Below are positions 45,855 through 54,928 of a stretch of DNA of 64,000 nucleotides, in pieces. Numbering within the stretch: position 1 is the first letter of the stretch; each line of letters opens with the position of its first letter. Below the pieces are notes generated by a model that saw only the letters and a list, made by a program, of their open reading frames with translations, was not told the origin of the DNA and did not search any database. The position numbers and the translations under genes are program-made. This DNA is from Peptoniphilus sp. GNH (GTDB lineage Bacteria; Bacillota; Clostridia; Tissierellales; Peptoniphilaceae), in contig CP089931.1 of assembly GCA_021307325.1 (NCBI GenBank), positions 768,979-832,978 of the forward strand, written 5' to 3'.

Positions 45855-45894
45855 AAAAAGAGCGTAATTCGTTAAAAAATTACGCTCTTTTTTT
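45855..45894 (+). terminator. Terminator downstream of tRNA-Lys
   Basis: AAAAAGAGCGTAATT and AATTACGCTCTTTTTTT form a 15-bp perfect stem with a T-tract. Confidence 0.93.
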
Positions 45895-45931
45895 GTTATT
45901 TTTACATACTTTTACACACTTTTATATCGTG

Positions 45932-45951
45932 GTTGGCAACTCGTTGGCAAC
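45932..45951. repeat. Direct repeat GTTGGCAAC x2 near tRNA-Lys
   Basis: GTTGGCAAC occurs at 45932-45940 and 45943-45951, spaced by two bases. Upstream are repeats of ACTTTTACA type (about 45828-45925). Such arrays behind a tRNA 3' end resemble integrase arm-type sites or the remains of an integrated element. Confidence 0.45.
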
Positions 45952-45999
45952 TTTTCTATAAATATTAATTCAAATAAAAAAACTCAGCTTAACTGAGTT

Positions 46000-46455
46000 T
46001 TATGATTCCTTTATTATCTTTTTTAAATTCGACTTTTCTACTAAGTAACTTGCGAGCAAGGTTATAAATAAAGTAGATCCACCAACTGACAAGGCTGTCA
46101 AAAAGAATGGCACATCTCCTGTGTATGATAGTTCTCCTGCTACAAGAATACCGGATGCAGTCGCAAATATTAGACTGTTTATATAGGGACTTTTTATAAA
46201 TTTGCTAAAGCTATATGCTATTATTGCACAAGCTGCTCCCACTACCATGTCTATTGGACCAAGTGGTGAATACAAATTTGCCAAGGCTCCACCTATTATT
46301 AATGCCGGCACATATTTTCTGTTGAAAAATGGTATAACCGACAGAGCTTCTCCAATTCTAAATTGAATTGCTCCAAATCCGATTGGGTTTACCCCTATAA
46401 CTACAACGTAAATCGCAATCAAAATTGCATTTTTTACTAAATCCTTAATATTCAT
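46000..46455 (-). CDS. queT: QueT family queuosine-precursor transporter
   Basis: 151-residue membrane protein with five or so transmembrane helices, of the QueT (DUF988) family, used to import queuosine precursors such as preQ1 or preQ0. Family motifs are NPIGFGAIQFRIGEAL near residue 23 and LANLYSPLGPIDMVVGA near 58. GGAGGA lies 6 bases before the ATG. The upstream leader contains a preQ1-I riboswitch that would hide this ribosome-binding site when the ligand is present. That directly supports the substrate assignment. No other queuosine genes are in the window, consistent with salvage. Confidence 0.93.
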   Translation of the reverse strand: MNIKDLVKNAILIAIYVVVIGVNPIGFGAIQFRIGEALSVIPFFNRKYVPALIIGGALANLYSPLGPIDMVVGAACAIIAYSFSKFIKSPYINSLIFATASGILVAGELSYTGDVPFFLTALSVGGSTLFITLLASYLVEKSNLKKIIKES

Positions 46456-46463
46456 TTGTCCTC

Positions 46464-46498
46464 CTTAGTTTTTTTAATTGGGATTTTGCGAACCAATT
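46464..46498 (-). promoter_or_regulatory. preQ1-I riboswitch (translational type)
   Basis: On the minus strand the leader reads as stem AATTGG / CCAATT around the loop TTCGCAAAATC, then an A-rich strand AAAAAAACTAAGG that runs into the GGAGG site of queT. The loop TCGCA, the stem and the A-rich tail align well with the Thermoanaerobacter tengcongensis preQ1-I aptamer. Ligand binding would fold the tail back and hide the ribosome-binding site. Confidence 0.82.
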
Positions 46499-46583
46499 GT
46501 GCGAACACAAGGAATATAATATCTCATTTAGTTTGCAATTTCAATATTAAATGTTCATCTTAATATTTTAAATCTATTTAAAA

Positions 46584-46613
46584 TAAAACCACCGAAATAT
46601 TCCGGTGGTTTTT
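46584..46613 (-). terminator. Terminator of ftsH
   Basis: AAAACCACCG and CGGTGGTTTT form a stem with T residues following on the minus strand, 2 bases after the ftsH stop. Confidence 0.9.
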
Positions 46614-46614
46614 C

Positions 46615-48465
46615 TCAATTCTCATGTTTTTTTAATATCTCCATAAACTCTTCTCCAGTTATAGTTTCTCTTTGGAGCAAGAAAGCTGAGATTTCATGGA
46701 GGGCGTCTATATTGTCCTTTAAAATATTTATGGCCTTTTCATGAGCCTTTTCTACTATGTCTCTTACTTCTTCATCTATCATGGCTTCTGTATCGGGAGA
46801 ACATGATAAGGATGAATCTCCACCCAAGTATTTGTTGGTGGTAGTTTCCATGGCTACAAATCCAAACTTGTCACTCATGCCAAATTTGGTTATCATGGCC
46901 CTGGCTATTCTGGTGGCTTGTTCTATATCATTTGATGCACCAGATGTTTTTGTGGCAAAAATCAATTCTTCTGCCGATCTTCCTCCAGTAAATGTTGCAA
47001 TTTTATTGAAGGCTTCTTCTTTGGTCATCAAAAATTTTTCTTCTTCGTCAACTTGCATTGTGAAGCCAAGCGCTCCAGATGTCCTTGGAATTATCGTAAT
47101 CTTGTGAACTGGAGCAGAGTCTCTTTGCTTTGCTGCAACTAAGGCGTGGCCAACTTCGTGATAAGCAATTATTTCCTTTTCTTTGGGACTTATTACTGCA
47201 TTTTTTCTTTCATAGCCTGCCAAAATTACATCAACAGACTCTTCTAAGTCCTCTTGACTCATCTTATCCCTATTGTTTCTTACAGCTCTTAGGGCGGCTT
47301 CATTTACCATATTTGCCAAATCGGCTCCACTAGCTCCAGCAGTTGCTCTTGCAACTTGAAGATAGTCTATATTTTCTTCTTTTATAATTTTTTTGGCATG
47401 AATTTTTAAAATGGCCTCTCTACCCTTTAAGTCTGGTAGCTCAACGGGTATTCGCCTATCAAATCTTCCTGGTCTTAAAAGAGCTGGGTCAAGAGATTCA
47501 GGCCTATTGGTAGCAGCCAAGATGACTACTCCAGTGTTGCCATCAAATCCATCCATTTCTGATAAGAGTTGGTTTAAGGTCTGCTCTCTTTCGTCATTTC
47601 CAGAAAAGCCCATACCGTCTCTTTTTTTACCGATTGTATCAATTTCATCTATAAATACTATGCAGGGAGCTTTTTCATTTGCTTGTTTGAAAAGATCTCT
47701 TACCTTGGCAGCTCCAAGTCCTACAAACATCTCTACAAACTCTGAGCCAGATATCGAAAAGAAGGGCACATTTGCTTCGTTTGCAACCGCCTGTGCAAGC
47801 ATTGTTTTACCAGTTCCAGGTGGTCCAACTAAAAGAGCTCCTTTGGGTAGTTTGGCACCTATCTTGGTATATTTTTTGGGGTCATGAAGAAAAGAAACTA
47901 TCTCCGAAAGAGCTTCCTTGGCCTCATCTTGCCCTTGAACGTTGGCAAAAGTTACTCCGTCTGTGTCTTTTACATAGATTTTCGCATTAGACTTTCCAAA
48001 GCTAAGAGGTCCAACTCCCCCCTCACCCATTTTTTTAAAAAGGGTTCTGGAAAGAATTTGTCCCATTATTATAAAAGCTAAAAGCGTTATACTTGTTGTT
48101 ATTATAAAGGACAAAATTGGATTTAGTTGCTTGGGAATTACCTTATCAAATCTTACTCCTTTTTCATAAAGGGTCGATACCAAATTGGGATTTTCAAAAG
48201 CTGAGGTCGACAAAACTTTCTCACCCTTGGACTTGTCTTTTAAGGTGAAGAGTATGGTGTCTCCTCGGTCTTCCAATTTTTCGACTTTTTCTTCGTCTAC
48301 AAGTTTTAAAAATGTATAGTAGTCAACTTTTTCTATGTTGGGAAGTTTGGAAAGCTTGGGACCTACATAAAAATGAAGAAATATTATAACTATGACGGCA
48401 AGTAGATACCAGATTATTAGAGGCGCCTTGCCTAAGTTGTTAAAGTTTTTATTCTTTTTATTCAT
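46615..48465 (-). CDS. ftsH: ATP-dependent zinc metalloprotease FtsH
   Basis: 616-residue membrane-anchored AAA+ protease that degrades misfolded membrane proteins and short-lived regulators. Two transmembrane helices (about 14-32 and 115-140) flank a small external domain. The AAA module has Walker A GPPGTGKT near 205, Walker B IVFIDEID near 265, and the second region of homology ATNRPESLDPALLRPGRFD. The zinc protease motif HEVGH is near 430. The ATG at 48465 is chosen over that at 48480, since AAGGAG lies 6 bases before it. It is monocistronic and divergent from the GerMN lipoprotein gene. Confidence 0.97.
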   Translation of the reverse strand: MNKKNKNFNNLGKAPLIIWYLLAVIVIIFLHFYVGPKLSKLPNIEKVDYYTFLKLVDEEKVEKLEDRGDTILFTLKDKSKGEKVLSTSAFENPNLVSTLYEKGVRFDKVIPKQLNPILSFIITTSITLLAFIIMGQILSRTLFKKMGEGGVGPLSFGKSNAKIYVKDTDGVTFANVQGQDEAKEALSEIVSFLHDPKKYTKIGAKLPKGALLVGPPGTGKTMLAQAVANEANVPFFSISGSEFVEMFVGLGAAKVRDLFKQANEKAPCIVFIDEIDTIGKKRDGMGFSGNDEREQTLNQLLSEMDGFDGNTGVVILAATNRPESLDPALLRPGRFDRRIPVELPDLKGREAILKIHAKKIIKEENIDYLQVARATAGASGADLANMVNEAALRAVRNNRDKMSQEDLEESVDVILAGYERKNAVISPKEKEIIAYHEVGHALVAAKQRDSAPVHKITIIPRTSGALGFTMQVDEEEKFLMTKEEAFNKIATFTGGRSAEELIFATKTSGASNDIEQATRIARAMITKFGMSDKFGFVAMETTTNKYLGGDSSLSCSPDTEAMIDEEVRDIVEKAHEKAINILKDNIDALHEISAFLLQRETITGEEFMEILKKHEN

Positions 48466-48498
48466 ATTACACTCCTTCATAAAATTATACCCAGATTA

Positions 48499-48526
48499 TT
48501 GTATTTAAACTAGTCTATATTATAAT
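48499..48526 (+). promoter_or_regulatory. Candidate promoter of the GerMN lipoprotein gene
   Basis: TTGTAT (48499-48504) and TATAAT (48521-48526) are spaced by 16 bases. Confidence 0.6.
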
Positions 48527-48550
48527 ATTAATCAAGGATGTGATATTTAT

Positions 48551-49075
48551 ATGATGAAATTTAAAAATATATTACCTCTTATACTCATCTTGTTTTTGTT
48601 TGCTTGTCAAAACAAAGAGGCATCTGCTCCAAAAGATACAGAGGGTGAAACAAAAACTTATACTGTGAGAGTTTACAGGCCATCCTATGACTATATTGTA
48701 AATGGCAAGGAGGATGACGAGCTTCTCGGTGAGGATTTTGAAGTAAAGGGCAGCTTAATAGATGCTGTGGATAAAATAATTCAAACTCTCTATGAGGACT
48801 CAGAAAGTCCCAAGGACAAGGCTTGTTTTGCTGCCATTCCTAAAGATGTAAAAATTTCATCCAAGTCTTTCGATAAGGGACTTTTAAATATTGACTTTTC
48901 TAAAAAAGATTTGGCTGGATCTTCCTTTGAAGAAAATATTCTCATAAAAAGTTTGATTTCTTCTCTTTTTAGTCTAAAGGAGATTGATGAAATAAAAATA
49001 ACAGTTGATGGCAAGGATGCAGAAACCCTTATGGGTCATGTAGACATAAGCGAAAATTTCAGACGTTTTAAATAA
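48551..49075 (+). CDS. GerMN-domain lipoprotein
   Basis: 174 residues. A lipoprotein signal peptide ends at lipobox LFAC (Cys near residue 19). A GerMN domain occupies about 45-170: it includes GSLIDAVDKIIQTLYE, the LLNIDFSKKDLAGSSFEENI segment (two parts) and KITVDGKDAETLMGHVDIS. GerMN domains are named for spore germination protein GerM but occur in many envelope lipoproteins, including in non-spore-formers. No sporulation genes are nearby, so a general cell-envelope role is likelier. It is divergent from ftsH and shares a terminator with recR. Confidence 0.82.
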   Translation: MMKFKNILPLILILFLFACQNKEASAPKDTEGETKTYTVRVYRPSYDYIVNGKEDDELLGEDFEVKGSLIDAVDKIIQTLYEDSESPKDKACFAAIPKDVKISSKSFDKGLLNIDFSKKDLAGSSFEENILIKSLISSLFSLKEIDEIKITVDGKDAETLMGHVDISENFRRFK

Positions 49076-49113
49076 AAAACACCTCTATCGCAAACTGCGA
49101 CGGAGGTGTTTTA
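49076..49113. terminator. Bidirectional terminator between the GerMN gene and recR
   Basis: AAAACACCTC and GAGGTGTTTT with inner CGCA/TGCG pairs make a long hairpin between converging genes. Confidence 0.88.
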
Positions 49114-49701
49114 CATTTTTTGTCTGTTTATCATTGCTCTTTCAATTGTGAGCGGGTCAAAATATTCTAAATCCCCACCATAAGGAAGACCATAACCGAT
49201 TCTAGTTACCACTACATCCTCATCTTTTAGGGCATCAGCTATGTAGGCTGCACTTGTATCGCCCTCTATACTCGCTCCTGTTGCAACTATTACTTCTTTT
49301 ACTTCTCCCTCTCTGACAAGGTCAAAGAGCTTATCTAGTCCTAATGTCTCTGGACCTATCCCCTCTCTTATGCTGATGTTTCCATAAAGAACAAAGTAGA
49401 GTCCATGATAGGAATTAGTTTTTTCCATAGCATCCACATCTTTCGGATACTCTACTACACAAATTTTGGATCTGTCCCTTATGGGTGAAGAGCATATATT
49501 GCAGGGATCCACATCGGTATAAACTCTGCACCTGCTACACTTTTTCACATTTTTTCTGGCATTTACCAAAGCCCTTGCCAAATCAAGAGCCTTGTCTTCA
49601 TCCGCCTCCAAAATATCATAAGCCAATCTTTGAGCAGTCTTTGCCCCTATACCTTTTAGCTTGGTAAGCTGTCTTATCAGCTCCTCTAAAGGACCTCTCA
49701 T
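49111..49701 (-). CDS. recR: Recombination protein RecR
   Basis: 196-residue DNA-binding protein that with RecO (and RecF) loads RecA at gaps. The helix-hairpin-helix LKGIGAKTAQRLAYDIL starts near residue 13. The zinc finger CSRCRVYTDVDPCNIC lies near 57, and a Toprim domain near 80-175 with VVEYPKDVDAMEKT and the conserved RIGYGLPYGGDLEY. The ATG overlaps the ebfC stop (TAATG), so translation is coupled. The order dnaX-ebfC-recR is conserved in many bacteria. Confidence 0.97.
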   Translation of the reverse strand: MRGPLEELIRQLTKLKGIGAKTAQRLAYDILEADEDKALDLARALVNARKNVKKCSRCRVYTDVDPCNICSSPIRDRSKICVVEYPKDVDAMEKTNSYHGLYFVLYGNISIREGIGPETLGLDKLFDLVREGEVKEVIVATGASIEGDTSAAYIADALKDEDVVVTRIGYGLPYGGDLEYFDPLTIERAMINRQKM

Positions 49702-50030
49702 TACATACCTGGTATATTTAGACCACCGGTTAGCTTTTTCATTTCTGTACTCATCTTGTTTTCAGCAGTCCTCATAGCTTCATTTACAGCAGACATCACT
49801 AGATCCTCAAGCATTTCTACATCATCTGGGTCAACTACATCCTTGTCAATCTTGATTTTTAATACTTCCTTGTTGCCATTTACAACAGCTTCCACAGCTC
49901 CCCCACCTACGCTAGCGGTGTATTCATTGCTTTGCATTTGTTCTTGCATTTTTTCCATTTGCTTTTGGAGCTTTTGAACCTGTTTCATCATATTGTTCAT
50001 GTTGCCTCCGCCCATTGGAAATCCTCTCAT
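49701..50030 (-). CDS. ebfC: YbaB/EbfC family nucleoid-associated protein
   Basis: 109-residue small DNA-binding protein of the YbaB/EbfC family, forming tweezer-like dimers on DNA. The Met/Gly-rich start [18 protein letters not shown] is followed by [16 protein letters not shown] and a C-terminal helix. AGGAGG precedes the ATG. It sits between dnaX and recR. Confidence 0.95.
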   Translation of the reverse strand: MRGFPMGGGNMNNMMKQVQKLQKQMEKMQEQMQSNEYTASVGGGAVEAVVNGNKEVLKIKIDKDVVDPDDVEMLEDLVMSAVNEAMRTAENKMSTEMKKLTGGLNIPGM

Positions 50031-50041
50031 AATTATTCCTC

Positions 50042-51598
50042 CTATTGTATGTCTAATTTTTCTTTGCCAAATAGCTCTTCGAGCTTTGCCCTAGCTTCTT
50101 CTTTTGCTGGTGTTCTCACACTTATTCTAAACTCAATCGGTCTTTTCATGTAGACCTCTAAACTTTGCGCAAGGCTCTTTTCGCTTGATTTTAACATATC
50201 CAAATTGAACTCATTTTCCACGTAAAAGTTTATCATATTATTACTAAAATCGCTCGACTTAATATGGCCCATAAGAGATTTTAAAATTGTATCATCAAGC
50301 TCTTCCACAAAGTCTTTAAAATCAAATTCGAAAGTTGTAGAGATCTTTTCCTCTTTTTTGCTTTCTACTTCTTTTTCAGATTCTTCTTTTAGCTCATTTT
50401 GACTTGGTTCTTGCTCTTCTAGAGTTTCAGGATCTAAAATGTCAGACTGATTTTTATTAAAAATCTCATCTTTTTCTTCTTTTCCTCTGGTTTTTGTCTC
50501 GGTCTTAGCTAAGCTTTTTTTGACGTCTTCAAAAGAAATTATTTCAATAATTGCAAGTTCCAAAACTACCCTTGGATCAAAAGAAAATTTAGCATCTTGA
50601 GATTTTTCAGATAAGACTGTCATCGCCCTTAGGATATCCTCCTTGCCAAAGGAAGAAAAGCTATCCAAGTCCTCTTTTTTGTAGGAATATATGAGATTTT
50701 CCTCTGAACCTTCTGACTTGTAGACTAAAATATCTCTTAAAACTTGAATCAAATCTTTAAACACAGTAATGACATCCTTACCACTGTAAAGAATTTGCTT
50801 TAAGAGATTAAAAGCCGAGGTCATATCTGACTGTAAAATCGCCCCAGCAAGTTTTAAAAGCTCCTCTTCCGATGCCATGCCCAATATATCCAGAGCCATT
50901 TCAAAACTCACATCATCTCCAAAAGCTAAAACCTGATCCAAAAGAGATAGGGCATCCCTCATAGCCCCATCAGACTTTGATGCGATTAGCTTGAAGATTT
51001 TTTCATCGCACTTTTTGCCCTCTTCTTGACTAATCTTTTTTAGATTTTCAATTATGGTGTCTCTAGAAATTCTTCTAAAATTAAATCTCTGACATCTGGA
51101 AAGAATAGTCGTTGGGATTCTCTCCGGTTCTGTCGTCGCAAGTATAAATACGAGGTGTTTGGGTGGCTCTTCTAATATTTTCAAAAGTGCATTGAAGGCT
51201 CCCTTGGAAAGCATATGCACTTCATCGATTATATAAACCTTATATTTTAAAGATGTGGGCGGATAAACTACCTTTTCCTTTAATTCTCTTATATCATCCA
51301 CCCCATTATTAGAAGCGGCATCCATCTCCACTACATCCATAAGAGATCCGTCTAAAATACCCTCACATGATTTGCAAGTGTTACACGGATTTCCCTCATT
51401 TTCATTCAAGCAATTTATCGCCCGAGCGAGAATTTTGGCGCAAGAAGTTTTCCCCGTACCCCTCGTGCCGGAAAAGAGATATGCGTGGGATATATTTCCA
51501 TTTTTAACCTGATTTTTTAAAATTTTGACTATCGAATCCTGACCCATGATTTCATCAAAAGTCTTGGATCTATATTTTCTATAAAGAGCTGTATACAT
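50042..51598 (-). CDS. dnaX: DNA polymerase III subunits gamma/tau
   Basis: 518-residue clamp-loader ATPase. Walker [10 protein letters not shown] is near residue 45, the zinc module with CNTCKSCEG near 72-81, Walker [11 protein letters not shown] near 122, and the SRC motif ([12 protein letters not shown]) near 165. The DNA polymerase III gamma domain extends to about 365. A charged linker rich in Glu/Lys follows, then a C-terminal tau-like domain (about 425-518). A slippery frameshift site for a shorter gamma form was not identified. It is the first gene of dnaX-ebfC-recR. Confidence 0.97.
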   Translation of the reverse strand: MYTALYRKYRSKTFDEIMGQDSIVKILKNQVKNGNISHAYLFSGTRGTGKTSCAKILARAINCLNENEGNPCNTCKSCEGILDGSLMDVVEMDAASNNGVDDIRELKEKVVYPPTSLKYKVYIIDEVHMLSKGAFNALLKILEEPPKHLVFILATTEPERIPTTILSRCQRFNFRRISRDTIIENLKKISQEEGKKCDEKIFKLIASKSDGAMRDALSLLDQVLAFGDDVSFEMALDILGMASEEELLKLAGAILQSDMTSAFNLLKQILYSGKDVITVFKDLIQVLRDILVYKSEGSEENLIYSYKKEDLDSFSSFGKEDILRAMTVLSEKSQDAKFSFDPRVVLELAIIEIISFEDVKKSLAKTETKTRGKEEKDEIFNKNQSDILDPETLEEQEPSQNELKEESEKEVESKKEEKISTTFEFDFKDFVEELDDTILKSLMGHIKSSDFSNNMINFYVENEFNLDMLKSSEKSLAQSLEVYMKRPIEFRISVRTPAKEEARAKLEELFGKEKLDIQ

Positions 51599-51652
51599 TT
51601 TCTCCTCCAGATTTATTATATCAAAATCTTCGCAATATAAAAATGAACTTCA

Positions 51653-51680
51653 TTACAAGTTGCCCTTTTAGTGTTATAAT
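51653..51680 (+). promoter_or_regulatory. Candidate promoter of the zinc-ribbon protein gene
   Basis: TTACAA (51653-51658) and a consensus TATAAT (51675-51680) are spaced by 16 bases, about 32 bases before the start codon. Confidence 0.6.
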
Positions 51681-51711
51681 TAATTTATTAGTTTAAAAAG
51701 GTGGTGATACC

Positions 51712-53409
51712 TTGTATTGTTCAAACTGTGGCAAACAAGTGCCAGACAAGGCGAATTTTTGTCCTAGCTGTGGTCATAAGTTGCATGATGTCAAAGTAAT
51801 AATTGAAAATATAGAAAACAAAACTGATTCAAAAGAAAGCCTCGACAAAACAAGGGTCTTCAATGCTAGGCTTCTAGATGGCTTGAATCAAGACCATGAT
51901 ATAAAAGAAATTACAAATACTCTAGATGAAAAAATTTCAAAGGAAATTCTAAAACACACGAGAAGAGAAAGTCAAGACGGTTTTGTAGGTCCTGATAACT
52001 TGGAAAAAGATTTGCCCGAATTAAAGACCAAAAGTAAAGAAAATAAAACTCCGATTGAGCCTGATACAAAAGGAATTAAAGAGCACAATCGTGAAAATTT
52101 CAACTTGATAGACTCAAGAGAACTATTTAAAAAATCCGATATTCCAAATCCCAGTAAACTTTCAAAAAGTGACGATTCTGATGTGGAAAATTTAAGTAGC
52201 ACTTTTTCAGAAACCGATGTTCAAACTGCAGATAAGGCTGAGTTTGAAGATGTAAAATTAGAAAATAAAAAAGATGACAAAGCTTTTGAAGATAATATTA
52301 TAAAAACAAAATCTGATGAACAAAAAACTCCTTCGCAAAATGAAAGCAAAAAAACAAGACGATCTTTGAAAAATATTTGGGATTCTTTTATAAGCGAAAG
52401 AAATGATGAGTTCTCTATATTTTCCCAATACACAATTCCTGGAAAATCAAAGGAAGTTTCTAAGACTGCATCAAAAGAAAAGAAGGAAGTAGTTTCAAAT
52501 GAAATTTCAAACACTTCTAACATAGAGCAGACCATGCCCGTTCCTCTCATAACAGATGAGATGTTAAAAAAGGAAGATGCTTCTAAAAATGATAAAAATT
52601 CTTTTGAATTAAAGTCTGTTTCTTCAAAGGATATAGAAAAAAATCAAAAAAGTTCAGAAAAAAATACCCAAGCTAAATCTCAAACAAAAGAAAAAACTTC
52701 AAATAAAAAGAAAAATTTTGACATTTGGGACCAAAATTCCGAAGACTTGGATGAAGATTTAGATTATGACAACTCTAATTTGGCATTTTTCAAGGAAGTA
52801 AATAAAAAACTAGAAGAATCTCAAAAAAGATCTCAAAAAAAATCTCAAAAAATCGTCTCAAAATTGAGAAGTTTAGAAGAGCTGGATAATACTGGTGTGA
52901 TAAAATTCATAAGTCAAAAAAATATTCAAATTATAAGTTTGACTCTGATACTAATCTTTACTATACTTCCCATAGCCTTGGCTTCTTCTTTTAATTTTAA
53001 GTCACTTATAATTTTGAGTTTGCTTAGAATCGGTGTGAGCCTTGTTGAATATTTTATATCAATAAAATCCGCCCTCTCTAAACTAAATCTGCACGTAAGG
53101 CAAAGAGAAATAAGGGGCGCTGGTCTTTTGACTTGGTCTCTCGGAGCTTTAATAATCATGCTTTCTTACTTAATAAATCGCAAAGCAGACCTAGTGCCAA
53201 CTATTTTATCAGCCCTTACTCCGGGTATAGTAGGCACCATCATACTCTGTCTTTTGGCAATTGCGAGTGCTTTTTTCATCTTCGCAAAAGACCTAAAAAG
53301 GGACGAGCAAATTTTATTTCTGGGTTGGTACTCCATAAGCTTTGTAATTATTGAAGTTTTGAGCAAGGTTCTCTTCTTGGCTATTAACTTTATAATTTCG
53401 GCCCTTTGA
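51712..53409 (+). CDS. Zinc-ribbon membrane protein with long charged linker
   Basis: 565 residues. An N-terminal zinc ribbon, YCSNCGKQVPDKANFCPSCG (residues 2-21), is followed by a long low-complexity linker rich in Lys, Glu, Ser and Asp (about 30-400), then five hydrophobic helices (about 410-560). The N-terminus should be cytosolic. Zinc-ribbon plus membrane-domain proteins are common in Firmicutes but mostly uncharacterised. The start is TTG with AGGTGGTGA upstream. It is monocistronic, between divergent dnaX and a tRNA-Arg. I do not assign a function. Confidence 0.78.
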   Translation: MYCSNCGKQVPDKANFCPSCGHKLHDVKVIIENIENKTDSKESLDKTRVFNARLLDGLNQDHDIKEITNTLDEKISKEILKHTRRESQDGFVGPDNLEKDLPELKTKSKENKTPIEPDTKGIKEHNRENFNLIDSRELFKKSDIPNPSKLSKSDDSDVENLSSTFSETDVQTADKAEFEDVKLENKKDDKAFEDNIIKTKSDEQKTPSQNESKKTRRSLKNIWDSFISERNDEFSIFSQYTIPGKSKEVSKTASKEKKEVVSNEISNTSNIEQTMPVPLITDEMLKKEDASKNDKNSFELKSVSSKDIEKNQKSSEKNTQAKSQTKEKTSNKKKNFDIWDQNSEDLDEDLDYDNSNLAFFKEVNKKLEESQKRSQKKSQKIVSKLRSLEELDNTGVIKFISQKNIQIISLTLILIFTILPIALASSFNFKSLIILSLLRIGVSLVEYFISIKSALSKLNLHVRQREIRGAGLLTWSLGALIIMLSYLINRKADLVPTILSALTPGIVGTIILCLLAIASAFFIFAKDLKRDEQILFLGWYSISFVIIEVLSKVLFLAINFIISAL

Positions 53410-53420
53410 TAGCCTCTCAC

Positions 53421-53449
53421 TTGCAAAATTATAGCTCATTTGTTATAAT
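53421..53449 (+). promoter_or_regulatory. Promoter of tRNA-Arg(ACG)
   Basis: TTGCAA (53421-53426) and TATAAT (53444-53449) have a 17-base spacer, ending 11 bases before the tRNA. Confidence 0.8.
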
Positions 53450-53460
53450 TTTTGGGTGAT

Positions 53461-53537
53461 GAGCCGTTAGCTCAGCTGGATAGAGCGTCTGGCTACGGAC
53501 CAGAAGGCCGAGGGTTCGAATCCTTTACGGCTCGCCA
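53461..53537 (+). tRNA. tRNA-Arg (anticodon ACG)
   Basis: 77 bases with acceptor arms GAGCCGT/ACGGCTC, TTCGAATCC T-loop and encoded CCA. The anticodon loop CTACGGA gives ACG, read as ICG for CGU/CGC/CGA after deamination. Confidence 0.95.
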
Positions 53538-53541
53538 ATAT

Positions 53542-53573
53542 ACTGACACGAGAATTCTTGTGTCAGTTTTTTT
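53542..53573 (+). terminator. Terminator of tRNA-Arg(ACG)
   Basis: ACTGACACGAGAATTC and its complement GTGTCAGT arm form a hairpin followed by seven T residues. Confidence 0.9.
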
Positions 53574-53612
53574 ATGCCCTGATATTTTTAATGTGAGTCA
53601 ATTTTTAGTCAA

Positions 53613-53650
53613 CAAAAAAAGATAGCACAAGGCTTCCTGCACTATCTTTT
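53613..53650 (-). terminator. Terminator of the acetyltransferase-like gene
   Basis: AAAGATAG and CTATCTTT form the outer stem, with a T-tract on the minus strand, 13 bases past the stop. Confidence 0.8.
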
Positions 53651-53662
53651 ATTTCGCATAAA

Positions 53663-54799
53663 TTATAGCAAATCTTTTTTATAAACCCTATATGTTATGG
53701 ATTTTTCTGCTCCTACTTTATTTATGTCATTTAGCATGGGTTGATTGTAATCCCAAATTGTTGAACCTTCAAGCACTTCGTAGCCCTTTTTTACTCCATT
53801 CATAAAGACTGTGTGATAGATAGCTGCTGAAACTCCCTTCTTGTGAAAATCTGGCACTACAAAAAGCACAAACATCCTTATTCTTTTTAGCTTGTTCTTT
53901 TTTCTCATGAAAGTAAACATCTCTTTGGGGCCGAGTTTACCCTTGAAACCATGCAAGATTTCATTGTAGTCTGGCAAGGACAGAGCAAATCCAATAGGTC
54001 TTCCCTCATTTGTTCTTGCAATGGCGACTAAATCTTCGTCAAGGAATGGCTTGGCGGCAACTATTATCTGTTCAATTTCTCTTTTAGAAACTCTCTTGAA
54101 ATCTTCCCAATCCTTGGGCATGGCTTCTTCTATAATTTTATAGACATCATCCATTTCTCTTTGAATATTTTTTTTAATATCCGCAGTGTCCACCCTGTAT
54201 CCATATCTTTCTTGAATCTTGGGCAAAAGTTCTCCAATCTTAACCATCCTTGTCAAAAGCAAGTCCTTGGTAGATCTAAAAGCATAGACGTCGTGATATT
54301 TTTCGAATCCGGCCTTGGTAAACAAGTCCTTGTAGTATGAAAGATTGTAAGTGTTCATGATGGTCGGGATGTCGTCAAAATTGTCAATTATGACTCCTCT
54401 CTTGTCATCTCCACCAGGCAAGGACACTGGCCCCTTGCAAAGATTCATTCCTTCTTCTTTTAAATATTTTTCAGCTTCTAAAAACAAGAGTTTGCTAGCC
54501 TCATCATCATTATAAGATTCAAATTCGCATATATACCCAGCCTTTAAATTGTGGGTTTCATTAAGTTCTTTATCAATAAAAACTATGAGCCTTGCCACTG
54601 GCTTATCATCACGATAAGCTATAAAAAGCTTATGAGGGCAAAATGAAAGCTCATTTCCCTCGCCCTTTATAGCCTTTATATAATCTTTTTTAATTGGTGC
54701 TACCCAATAGGGATTTTTATTATATATTTCATAGGGCAAATTTATAAAATCGTCAAACTCTCTGCCGCCTTTTACTTCTTTAATAATAATGTTATTCAT
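53663..54799 (-). CDS. GNAT-fold acyltransferase-like protein
   Basis: 378-residue cytoplasmic protein of a widespread bacterial family with a GNAT-like fold. The N-terminal part has PYWVAPIKKDY near residue 31 and ARLIVFID near 69. The central CKGPVSLPGGDDKRGV stretch (residues ~120-135) is typical of the family. The C-terminal part has the acetyl-CoA-like region VVPDFHKKGVSAAIYHTVFMNG (two parts, VVPDFHKKG and AAIYHTVF). The substrate of these proteins is not known. GGAGTCG precedes the ATG. It is monocistronic with its own terminator. Confidence 0.72.
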   Translation of the reverse strand: MNNIIIKEVKGGREFDDFINLPYEIYNKNPYWVAPIKKDYIKAIKGEGNELSFCPHKLFIAYRDDKPVARLIVFIDKELNETHNLKAGYICEFESYNDDEASKLLFLEAEKYLKEEGMNLCKGPVSLPGGDDKRGVIIDNFDDIPTIMNTYNLSYYKDLFTKAGFEKYHDVYAFRSTKDLLLTRMVKIGELLPKIQERYGYRVDTADIKKNIQREMDDVYKIIEEAMPKDWEDFKRVSKREIEQIIVAAKPFLDEDLVAIARTNEGRPIGFALSLPDYNEILHGFKGKLGPKEMFTFMRKKNKLKRIRMFVLFVVPDFHKKGVSAAIYHTVFMNGVKKGYEVLEGSTIWDYNQPMLNDINKVGAEKSITYRVYKKDLL

Positions 54800-54882
54800 A
54801 TCGACTCCTTGAGCTCATTATACCTAATAATTTAAAAAATATAAACTAGATGACTTATAATTATATTTTACATTTCATAAAT

Positions 54883-54923
54883 AAAAAAGGGATTCAATCC
54901 AAAAGATTGATTGAATTCCCCTT
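54883..54923 (-). terminator. Terminator of the SLH/GA-like gene
   Basis: AAAGGGGAATTCAATC and GATTGAATCCC form a long stem with one bulge; T residues follow on the minus strand. Confidence 0.88.
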
Positions 54924-54928
54924 TAATC

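Noticed and set aside
45932-45951. An intact integrated element at tRNA-Lys
   Set aside because: There is no integrase or excisionase gene, and the neighbouring genes queT and ftsH are ordinary chromosomal genes.
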